Source: Cristatella mucedo (Eukaryota > Bryozoa > Phylactolaemata > Cristatellidae). Taken from it: a DNA stretch of 64,000 nucleotides. The stretch spans positions 6,060,001 through 6,124,000 of the forward strand of contig WPIO01000005.1 in assembly GCA_009760855.2 (NCBI GenBank), read 5' to 3'. Made by a program: the position numbers and the translations under genes. Position 1 is the first letter of the stretch. Every line of letters begins with the position of its first letter. This document shows positions 41,301 to 53,800 of this stretch, piece by piece. The notes beneath the pieces were generated by a model, which saw only the letters and a program-made list of their open reading frames with translations, was not told where the DNA came from and did not search any database.

Positions 41301-44300
41301 AGTCTGTTGGCTACCAAATGCGTACCGAAAGCCGCTTAGGCTGTGAGTGCGCTATACAAAACTCTCCTGCGTAACGCCCACATGGTCTTTATGACTTTGT
41401 GGAGTTACTGACGGAGATACATTACATTACATTACAAGGGGCAATGAAGAAATCGCATTTAATGCCATCAAAGTGTAGAGCACTTGGTGCATGCAGCTAA
41501 TACTGGAAATACTAAATCCTTAGGTACCAAGGTTCAAATTCTGCTAGTACCATGACTATAGCTAGATTTCAAGTGTCATATAAAAGCCGGGCCACCTGAT
41601 GCTACTTCTGAGATATTACACAGCTAGTACAAAAAACTCAGGTGCACATAGATAAGGGTACACAAAAGTTAGAATAAACTGCTACTTTACAGCATTGCTC
41701 CAATCTGGCAGGCAAATAAACAAGTAGCGCATCGACTTCGATGCCCTGTTGCTTACTTTTATTCGAACCGGCTCCTTTCCCGCTCCCGGCGTCCCATCCG
41801 AGATTTTCACTTGGCGGGCCTCCACTAGCTTCTCTAACTCTGGTCGCTCGGCTATGCCTCAAACCATCTTCATATGCTCTGCAACCTATAGCACCTCTGG
41901 CTTCTATATCCCTACAGCCTTGAGCTGACATCACGACATAGTCTGACTTGAAGTTATGTAAAGCCAAACCCAAAATAAATCACTTGCTCCTCGCAGCAGC
42001 ATACACTTCGTCCACCAGGGAACATCTCCTTAAATACTTGAATTATTCACATCAATAATAAATAAATAAATGTTAGCTGATTTAACAGCTCCTTTTATAT
42101 AGCGGCAGAAGAGCCTTCATGGCTATCATCACCATTTGCCGTGGTCAATGAAGGATCGCAGTATGCAGGGCTCGAAACAGCGACTTGGGTCGCAAAGACT
42201 AAGCACCAGACCCCTAGGCTAAGACTCAGGGGTGCTCTTCACGACTGGTTTGTGGATTCGAGTCCTGCAGCAGTCGATCCTTTATTGACTACTGCAAATG
42301 GTGACGATAGCCATGAAGGCTCCCTGCTGCTATATAAAAGGGGCTGTTAAATCAGCTTACAAAGTTTGCCACCTTATATTCACTCTTCACTGGTCAGTTT
42401 ATAGACTTATTTTCAAGCCTAAATTCAGTCATTCAGTGTTTATAAATAAATAAATTAATTAATCAAATTTATTTGTATAGCGCCCAAAGAGAACTGAATC
42501 TCTACCCGGGCGCTTCATATTTGCTGCAGGGCTTTAGCTCACGACCTCGGTCATCAAATGCATTTACTTCGACCTCGGTCATCAAAGGCGAGCACCTTAA
42601 CCCCTGGCCTAAACCGGGCGAGATTTATTTCTCTAGGGGTGCTGTCAAAGAAATGCTTATCTATGATTAGGGTTAAGACAGCAGCGACTTGATTTAATGA
42701 ACGCTTACTTCTAATGTAGTATCCTGTTAATCATAGTGTGAGAGCAGTCATGATTGCAACATGAGTGCAAATTAAATATTCACACTAACTCTTGTTACTA
42801 AGAAAATGTGCTGAGGCAACAGTACATATGCAGCTTCGAATTGTCGAGAAATGCCGAATTGCCATTTTACTAATCTTGAGGGTAAGAATCCCAGACATGA
42901 TCGTACTAGCATGTGGTTCGTTTTTGCTCATTTGAGTCAGTGCTAGCTACCCTTCTAACGACTCATGGCTCTATCCAGTCGCCTAGCGACTGCATTTAAA
43001 ATCCGATTTATTCTTTTAAACTGACAAAAGATGACTGAAAAATGTATTATAGAATTCCATTAGTATAGCCAAATATTTCCCACTAAGACATTAATCTGCG
43101 ATATTTTGATGTGACCAGCTTCAATAAATGCGATAAAAGCAAGCAGTGGATGCTCCCACGTCGACTTCGGCTTGTCAATGTCCAGTTTTTGGCTGTTGGT
43201 TGCGACCGTGTTAGGCTAAGGACAGGATTTCAATATACTAATCTAATCACGGCCATTATATCTTACCCAGAGACCTCAACAAGGGTGTACTCCGAGAAAA
43301 AAGATGCAATAGCTCTTAGAGATTCAAACAGCAATTATGAGTCAGGCCGTCGATATTTCGGTGTTGGCATAAGCACCTAAAGTGGCAACAGCCACAAAAC
43401 ATTTGAAAATCAATTAGTCAGTGCTGGATTTAATTTTTAAAAGCTAGCATTAGCAAATTGAGGTGCCTGAGCACGTCAAGAGAACCCAAGTGGACTGAAT
43501 AATCATTAGCTTGGCTAGCTGCCATTCTAACCGCCGAAGTGCCCCAGGCATGCAGCAGAAGTGCTCTCAGTACGGATGCAATTGATTAGATTACAATGCC
43601 ACATTTAGCGTCTACCTGTATTTCAGGTCTTAAAGGAGTGTCCCCTGCTGAGCGGGTTAATAAGGAGGCATCAACGTGGACCAGTGTACTAAATCAATAG
43701 TACCAAGGTTCTTCTAGCTCTGTATATCAATGTGGCTGTTAATTCAACTACCCTTTACTTTTTACTGTTTTTTAACCTGGCCTTAGTGCTAGTTTGGCCG
43801 TTACATGACATCTACCAAGAGACCACGTGTGAGAAGAACACCTACAGAGGCAATAAAGCTCGCAATCTTATGAATAACATTAATGTAAAAAATTTTTAAT
43901 TCATTTGTATAGCACCCCAAGAGAACTTAATCTATATTCAGGGGCTTCACATGTGCCTTTGGGGCTCGAGCCTATGACCTCAGCCAGACCTTGGTCTGGG
44001 TAAGCACCCGCTGGACAAAACCAACATTATGCATTATGTAATTACCTGAAAACAATATTATTTCTCTAATTATACGATGCACAATTCCACAGACACCCAA
44101 TGAAAGTTAGTGAGACAGTAGCTGGAAAACTCACCACTGATGCTTCCACTTGAATCTTCTATGAGGAGGTCAAGCTTGCTTTCGGCCGGTTTTCTATTGG
44201 AAGTTGAAAATATCCCACTTTCACCCTTAAAAGCACCAGATCCGATGTATGGCATATCAACAACCGCCTCTTTTTCCTGCAACTGACCAAGGAGGCAATG

Positions 44301-47300
44301 CATACCTTGTGCAATGCTCGATCAATATCATGTAATCATACAATGCTCGATCAATTTCAATGTGACTCTGTCGTTGATCTTAGCACAACTTTCCGACATG
44401 TTCCAGCTTCCAATGTAGCTGGCACCCACTGACAATGCATTGCCACGAATGGCTGAGCCCTAACGTAGTGCACAGCAAAAGAATCATCAGCAAAGTCTTA
44501 CATTTATTTCCTCATTACAGTCGACACTAGTCTTGCCATCAAACAGTAGGCTGCTCTCGTGTAGTTGAATGATCTCTCCTGTATCACTCCGCTTGCCCGT
44601 ACTAAACAGCCAGTCCACACTGTCAGGCTGCACCTCAGGTGGCTCAGTGCTGACATCGCTGCTGCCACGATCCAAAGACGGATCCAATCTTTCCAGGCTG
44701 GATTCGTGCTCCTTCTGCAGCTGCACGTTCAGGCGGCTAGCTTCATTGCGTTTCCTCACTTCCAGCAGGGCTACAAAGGTGTCGTAATTTCTCGGGTCAC
44801 TGTTTGCCACATTTAAAAATCAAAGGCACAAAATCATTATTTCATAACACTAAAAACCGACCGTTGAACTTGGAAAGATTATTGACCTTCAACGTGATAA
44901 AAGCAATTATTAACTATTACAAAAGCAGTGGTGCCTTACCCTATTTTACCAGAAAATGTGTAGCAAAGGGTAACCTCCTGAAACATCAGCCAATGACCTG
45001 CTGAGTAGGCAGGAGGTTCTGTTTAAATGAACATTATTTTCAAGAGAGACAAAAGGATAGTGCATGCACATTTAAGCATGTGTATATGTGTGTGCATCCT
45101 TATGTAATGATATCAGGACGATATAAATGCATTCCCAATACATTGATGCACGCAGTCCACAAAATACACTCCACACCAACTGTGCAAGAATGTCACTGGA
45201 TGGGGATGAACAAAAACAGGCCATGATATGCAAGAAGGCCTGCACAAGTGTACCGGCTTCTACAAGAATAGTCTTAGCAGAAGCATTTTGATAATAGAAT
45301 AAGCTTTTAGATTAATGCAGCAAGGCATACATCTGAAACATGCTGTTGTAGTTTCATATTCTGGAAGACTTCATTGATTGCTTAGATTTGAGCACTGCAA
45401 AACTATGTCACGTGTTTGCATTATTCTTTAGAGACCTGTAATGAGCTATAAGTTGAAATGCGAGCTAAAAAACACAGAAGTAAACAATTCCCAGAAAATA
45501 AAAAAACACGGGTTTTTTCTGTGACTCTATCGCCTATGCTAATTGAGAAATCGCTTCATGAATTGTGTACGGGTTTAGAAGTTTATAGTGTGACCAATGA
45601 GTACACTGGCTTTTATATAGTTCATATAGTTATTTAAGTTGGTGGACGAAAGAAGAGTGTGTGCCACGGTATCCTCATTGGTATGATTATTTTAAGTCTT
45701 GATTTTAGCCACATAAATTATGAGTTATTTGATTCGATCAAATTTGATTTTGAGCCTCATTATATAGCAAATGAGGTTAGTAATTTCACTAACGAATACA
45801 CAGTTTGCTTGCTCTATCGAATGAATCCTTTGTTAAGCTCTACTTGCTGATGTTGCAGTGAGATCGTACACAGAATGTCCGAGGCCTGACTAGCGATGGA
45901 TTTGAATGGTGCTGAAGTGGCCGAGGGTCCGTCAAATCATCATCCATAGTATCGACACAGGTAGTGTCATATGTCGTCTAGTGAATTCTCATAATGCACC
46001 TGACAAGTGGTATATAAACGTTTATTCAGCTCCCCTAAAATAAAGCTCTGAGTGTGGCAGGCGATGCAATAAGTACACGATGCAAGAAAACGTCAATGCG
46101 GTTTCACTATCGTGGGCAATTTGTTCAAGGCTAAGGAGACCATCTTGTCACTTATTCGGCTACTTAGAAATGCTTTGACTACTATTATCCATCACAAGTT
46201 TAGATTAGAAGGAAAAGCAGTGGTTAAGGAAACCGTCGTGGCTAAATTCTACTGTCTTGCATCGAGGTGGTTAAAACAACCACTCGAATTCATAACAGGC
46301 TGCAGATACAGCTGCCATTACTGCCATGCAAAAACTGAACAGCTTTGATGGAGAAACAGTTATTGCAACGGATTCTCAATTCTGAAGGCTTTTATTCGAA
46401 TCCGGATAACAATAATTAGATGCTTGGGTGGAAACCTTAAGAAAACCGGATCTCTTTCTAAGTATTTTGAAGATGGAATATTTTGCTAAACGATTGTAGA
46501 ACCTTTCCCATCGATTGAAACCAAGTGACTAGAAGCAGCATTTATGCCAAACGTTAGTATAGTGCCACGCCTTGTATGTGCAATGGCTGCCAATGACTGC
46601 AGATGAGATGCCAGCAAAGATCAAGCTACAAAAGCATACCATCAACACTATCCTTGATTTTCTTGTTTTCACGTTCCTGCCACAGGCGACGCTCCAGCTG
46701 TTCAGCCTCCACTCCTCCTCGTGCCCAGGCCTCGGCACAAGCACGGTCCTTTGGAAATACTGGCCGATCATCAAGGAACTGTAGATCTTTCTGAAAGCAT
46801 GAAGAAACATCCCCAATGAAACAAAATAATCCACGTTCACAAATACTGCGAGCAGCTAGATGCATATCCGGTGCTATGAACTTAAATTTGAAACCGGAAT
46901 AGACTTGTTGCCACTGCGAAACAAACTCATTGAAGAGACATCTGACATGGCTGCCAGCATGCAGCTTATTAATCCCATGAAAATTCCTTGAAAATGCATT
47001 ATGGAAACTGACCTCCAACCACTCTTTGGGAACTTACAATTCTGATTGTTGCCGTTTTCCTGTAGTTTGGTATTAGCTTAATGAAAGGGTTTCCTGCTGT
47101 ATTCAGCACTCTCTAGAAAAAAAATTGCACAGGCTTAGCACATACACTAAAACATCTGACAATGTTGAACAGAGACTGAATGCAATTTAAAAAAATTAAT
47201 GTGAAAGATCCAACTATACTTGGGCTGGAATAGCCACCAACTGAACCTTTCACTGGCTAGATACTACTTTATGAATCGTATAATGTAAGACTCAAACCCA

Positions 47301-47653
47301 CGACTTGCATCATCACGTTCGGGCACCTTACTCCTAAGCTAACTTTGGTGTTGGTGACAAGAAGTGATCCAGGCAAAGTACTCCTGTAAAAACCAATTGT
47401 TACAGCATCCACGTGCGAATAAGTTGATTAAATTGCACAAATTCGACAAAGAGCAAGGGCATCGGACTGGAGCACCTGGTTTCGTCAAGTCGCCGAAGTG
47501 TCAAAATATAACAAAAAATAAAATATAATTCATCTGGATAGCACCCGAAGAGAACTTAATCTCTCCCAAGGCATATGCTGCAGGGGTCGAGCATGCGAGC
47601 GTGGTTGATAAAGGTGAGCACCTCTCCCCTGGGCATAATTAGGGCAAAGCTGC

Positions 47654-47749
<96 letters not shown>

Positions 47750-50700
47750 TCTGTGTGTGTGTCTCTGTGTGTGTCTGTGTGTGTGTGCGTGCGTGTGGGA
47801 TCTAGGGAAGAAGGGAGAGTAGGCTGATGGGATTTGCTGATGGGTGCTCGGCCATGCCGAAGTCCTGCTTTGCGTATTTATGTGTTTTGAGGCTTGCACT
47901 CACCCGAATGAAGAACATTTGTATCATTCGCGCTTGTATAACGCTGCATGACCTCATTTCTAATTTCAGTGGGCATTTGGAGAAGTTTCACAATACAAGT
48001 CCATGATTGGAGAAAATGCAGTCTATTGACGTCTGATGACGTGCATACCAAAACGAATCCGACCGATATAAGAAACTAATGCTAACAGTGATATGCAAAC
48101 AGAGCTGAACTAGCATCTGAAATTTCACATTGATCCGTCGAGTACTAGCCGAGTTATATAATTTACAAGGCACAAAGCTACACTGTAAATGAAGCTGTTT
48201 GAAAGTCACAAGCATGTACCTCAACAAGCTGCAAACACATACCTCAATATATGACGGTTCAACAAGTTGGGACACAATTCGTATATAAAGCAGATATCAG
48301 TAAATATTTTGTTTGTAGATATCTTACTTCTAGTTTAGTTTCAGGTTAGACGTAGCTTGCCTACTCGTTTCTTAATGCATTCTTTCCATGTGGAAATCTT
48401 CAAAACTTCAGATCCCATTTCTAACATGTTCGTCTTTTGAAAGATACCCTATACAATTATTCGATTGTTAGACTTCTCAGTCTTTTCTCGACATTAGCCC
48501 TTAATTCAATAGGACATGAGACTTCATTATAAGCTATTGATTTGTACGATACAGAAATCGACAAAGTTGGTAATATCTATATCAAGACTATCGTACTGAC
48601 GCTAGCATCCTTTATATCAGGTCGTTCCTGCTACCGCACTAGAAAAGCTCAGCTTACTATCGACAACGAACATTTCCTGGTCGGTTTGATGGTACAATCC
48701 TTGGCGACATAAATCAGAGATATTCATCTGCTTGTACACATCCATCCACGGACGCTAGCTGCTCAGGGCATTGCATTTCTTGTTTGTGCTGACTCATGCT
48801 TCTCAATTAGCATGCTATAGATGTTGAGGGTGGCAAGGAGAGGCACAATGGGCAAACCTTGACCTTACTCGGGCCAGACAATCATAGGTGAGCAAGCCGG
48901 CATGTATTTTACTTCGTCTTCGTCCAAGAGGGCCTCAGTAGAAAAGGGCTGCTGATTGGCACCATTCGGTGCAGCTAGCAGACGACAGTCCATTGCTGCT
49001 AGCTAGAACACGCTTTGCTTTTTCTTGAGTACACCTAGCTTCAGCATTCTAGAAAGTCGACGGGGTTTGGCAGAAAAATAAACAATTCGCATCTAAAAAT
49101 TGTGAGCACCATAAATTCTCTGCTGCGAAAGGATGCTATTTCTTTTATGTGTGCCAATACATCATAGCTAGCACCATAGCTTGCACGGCCGTGCAGCTAT
49201 CAAGCTTTCAAAAAGAGCAGTGCAACCATAAAACTACTTGCCGAACATAGGTGCGGCTTAATCAAGTCTTGGTTATCTTATCCGTGTCCCTACTAATTGT
49301 CGAGAATGTCTTGCAAGACCCGTATGCAGAAATGCATCGATGCTGATGCCTCTGGTGTCCTCACAGATCAGAGTGACCTGTCATGACACCAGGGGACCGT
49401 GTTATCATTCATTGTTCATGTCGTGTTTTACATACAGTAAATAGCACTCTGTCTGCTGAATGAGTCTCGGCCAGTTGCTCGTACGACCGTGTTCAACGTA
49501 GATGCTCAATGTGACTACGCTGTTTGCAGCCACTGCATGAACACACATTGCACACAAGTTAGGCATACACTCGGACAGGGGTGGCAGGTTGTAAAAATTA
49601 CATTGGCCTGCCTGTGGACAGGTTAAACTCCCATCCGTCAAAATCATCTCATGAGACCGGCAAGACACGGTGCTCCATTGTCGAAAGGTAAGCACGATGA
49701 AAGCCCAGACTGCTTCGATCACGCTACACAAGACCGATTCTGTACACTCAGCACTAGTGACCCACTCGGTATCACTTACGAGGGCAGGCATGTCAGCAAA
49801 GACGGTCAGAACTTCTTCATCCTCTAATTTGTTGTGCGATATATCAAGACAAGACAGCTTCTGGCAGCCGACAAGGTGCCGGATGTCTGTAGCTGATGTC
49901 AGGTGATTGTGCGATATCTGCAGAGTGCTCAGCAGCGGTAGACAGTCTACAACCATTTTACGCAGCATAGTACCAGTAGTATACCAGGGGTGGCAGGTAT
50001 CAACACGCATCCGGGCATCACTTACCGATGTTCTCGATGACACGAATGAGATTGTTACAGAGGTTGAGTGTACACAGGTTCTGCAGAGGCTCGAGGTTCT
50101 GGATCTTCTGGATGAGGTTCTGCTGAAGGTACAAGCAGCGCAACTGGGTCTGAGCATGCAGATTCTTAATCTCCTTTATGCCATTGCATTCAAGCCAGAG
50201 GCACTTGAGGCCTGTGTACTCGTCCAGGTTCTCTATCTCGTAGAGGCCTGCAAGACACGAAACCGTGGCTGGGCACACTGGGGCACACACGAAAAGTGTC
50301 GATTGCTCGTTTTAGGATGTTTAGAGGAAGTAGCAATCTGCTGGATGCACACAGTTATGGGAGTGTGTGTGCACGTACGTGTGTGTGTGTGTGTGTGTTT
50401 GTTGTAAGAAGAGACGCATAGCACACATAAGAAACAGGCAGCAACAAAACACACCACAAGAACCGCTCTGCCACAAATCCACACGCCTATGAAGGCCTCA
50501 AGGGTGTATTTCGATTGTGCCCTTACTTGGGCCTACACCCTATAGCCAACTCTACAGCCAGCTTCCTTAACACTCTTCCCTCTGCCATTAAATACATGCA
50601 GTGCAAAAAATTCTCACACTATGGCCACAGCTGTTGTTGCAGTAAACTCGTTTGGGTAATAAGTGGATGCAAAGCATGTGAAAATACTTATTTGCAACCC

Positions 50701-50768
50701 CAAAAAAAAACATATATGCCGTTGGTGTGTTTGTGTGTGTGTGTGTGCATGCGCATGCATGCGTGCGT

Positions 50769-50815
<47 letters not shown>

Positions 50816-53800
50816 TTTAGTGCTACCTCATCTCATATCTCATCGCAATTATTTATGACCTCCCATGCCTGGCCAGCTTTTGTGCAGTCGTAAATTGTAG
50901 CACATTCCAAAGAGCCCAAGTTTTACTGGACAGTTCGGCTACTGGTGTAGGCTGAACACACGGCCTCGGCCACCTGTCGATATTGCTCGTAGTTTTATAA
51001 GATTCAAATCAGGCCTCTGTCTGAGCCACTGCACCTGCACCAAATAAGGATTCGTCAAAGCGTACTTTACTCAAGTCATTGTTGATCAAGAAAAGAGGAT
51101 TTCACGGCTCATATACTCTATTTGGGGGTCGCTACATTTGGCAGCAAAGTAACGACCCTAAGAAAACTGCGTAGCAGGTGAAGTAAATTTTGACAAATCC
51201 TTGTTTGGTCTGGTGCAGCGGCTCAGTCAGCTGCCTAATTGGCAAGTGTATGTAGGCCCCGTGTCCTGGTGGCCCACTTGCGATTCTGAATCTCCAGTCG
51301 ATTAGTTCGAAAAAGTGGCAAAAGGCTTTCGAAGAAAGGTTTGCTACAAAAAGTCCTCTGTAAATGCCCCAAAGCGCCCAAGTGCCACAGTGCTTATCTT
51401 GAAGGTGTGGAGTGACGTTTCGGTTGAAGAAATGTACATGTTTGCATTAGGCTTTACAGGAATAGGGAAGATATGGCTTCTGGGATACAGCATAAACAAT
51501 AACACTGGTTAACTACATCTTCAGCTTGATGATTAGCAAGCCAAGCCTGTATGCTGTGATCAGCACATCAGGTTACGAACGAACTACACAGGCTACTCAT
51601 GGAGCCTCGGTAAATGAGTGTGGTCAATTGGCTGCTGACTGAGGCCCAATGAGATAATTACCTTTGTAGTGTAGATAGAGTACATCATTGAGTGCTGGCG
51701 TCATATATAGCTTCAGCTGTTTGCAGTGGTCTCGGAGAAACGCTTTGGTAATGCTGCAATTCAGCAGGGCACAGGAATGTCATACTTGTTGGCAAAACCG
51801 TCTCAGCATGCGGTTAGGCTTACTGTCAGCTCCTGGGCACACCACTCAGGTTCAGGACAAGAGACAGGCAGCAGAGTGAACAAGGCCAGTGTCGGCTGAC
51901 AGGGGTGACTGGTAGCTGTGGTATAGAGAAAACAACCGTGAGACTTTAAAGTGCATATCTGTACGTAAGTGTACGCTACACTATGTATAATTGCCTCTGG
52001 GTCTTACTCCAGGAGCTAAGGTGCTCACTCTTCATGACCCGGGTCGTAGGTTCGAGTCCTGAAGTGGACAATCCTTTATTGTTCACTGCAAGCGATGGTG
52101 ATAGCCGTTAAGGCTCTTCGGCCACTACATAAATGAGGCTGTTAAATAAGCTAAGCTTAGGAAAGGTAGGGAGCATAGTTATTTGAGGGAATAATAATAA
52201 TGATAATAATAATGCACTTGATAAAGCACCCTCAGAGAACTCAATCTCTCTCTAGGCGCTTTACAATTGCTGCAAAGGGAAATGCAATTGAATGGTGTGT
52301 AATATCATGCTTGATAAACAAACAAAATGAATAATATGGCTAGGGGTGACATGCACAGGGTCAGCATGCAAATGTGGTTAGTGCAAGCATGCACAGTGTC
52401 AGTACGCATAAGCACATGAAGGACGAATCACAGGGACCCACCAAATGCTGTCCTAAATAGGTGTGTTTTTAAACTCTTTTTAAGTGTGATTAAGTTAGGG
52501 GATGTTGTGACGCAAAACAGGAGTGAGTTCCAGGCTTTAGGAGCATACGAAATAAAGGCACGGTCTCCAAAGGATTTAAGGTTTGTACGAAGTATTGGTA
52601 AACTGTTGGATTCCGAAAAACGGGTGGTACGATGCTTGGCCTAGTGGTGGAGTAGATCTGAGAGATAGGCTGGAGCCAAAGAATGAAGTGACCTAAAAGT
52701 GAGCGACAAAACCTTGAAGTCGATCCGTTGCTTGACTGGTAGCCAGTGCTGGTCGGCAAGAAGTGGTGTAATGTGTCAACTGCGACGCTCACGACAGACA
52801 AGCCAAGCTGCCGAGTTTTGCACCAGCTGCAATCGCCTAATTGCACATGCCGGTAAGCCAGCAAGCAGTGAGTTACAGAAGTCAAGACGGAATGTCACAA
52901 ATGCATGGACCAACTTGGACGTGGTATCCTTATCTAAACAAGCCCGAATTTTAGCAATGGTATGTAGCTGAAAATAGGCTGATTAGACTGTGGAGCTGAT
53001 ATGGTCGTCTAACGAGAGGTCACTTTGGAATATGACACGTAGATTTCGAGCTGATTCAACAGGAGATATGCTGGAAGAGCCAATTTTGAGTGTCAGCCTT
53101 TCCAATTTGTGAATCACACTGGATTTGCTCATAACTAGTAAGTTAGTTTTGTCATCGTTTAGTTTTAGAAAATTTGCTGCCATCCATGTGCGGCTGTCAT
53201 CAATACATGCAGCAAGTGAGTTGAGAGAATTTGAGGAGCTCGAAGGCTGGGAGGGATCAAAGCAAAGGTACAACTGAGTGTCATCAGCATAGAAGTGAAA
53301 GCCTAGATTGTGCTTGGCAATCACATCAGCAAGAGGCAGAGTATAAACCGTGAAAAGAACCAGACCTAGCACGGAGCCCTGAGGTACCCCATATTTCATA
53401 GGTACCTCGGATGATCTTTGTCCATTCACATCAATACTCTGGAGTCTCCCACTGAGATAGGATCTGAACCACTGCAGAGCAGTGCCAGTGATGCCCAGGC
53501 GAGATGAGAGGCGCTCTTGAAGAACTTTGTGATCAATGGTATCAAAAGCTGCCGAAAGATCGAGCAAAACAAGCAGAGACACTCTACCTATGTCTGCATT
53601 CCTAAGTAGGTCGTTGTATATGCTAAGCAATGCTGACTCTGTGGAGTGACTAGCTCTAAAGCCAGACTGGAACTTACTAGCAAGGTGTGAGGTTTCGATA
53701 TATGTGTTCAGCTGGTCCGCCACGACCCGTTCCACTGTCATTGATAAGAATGGTAGAAGGGAGACTGGGCGGTAGTTGCTTAAGTTCTCTTGGTCTAGTG

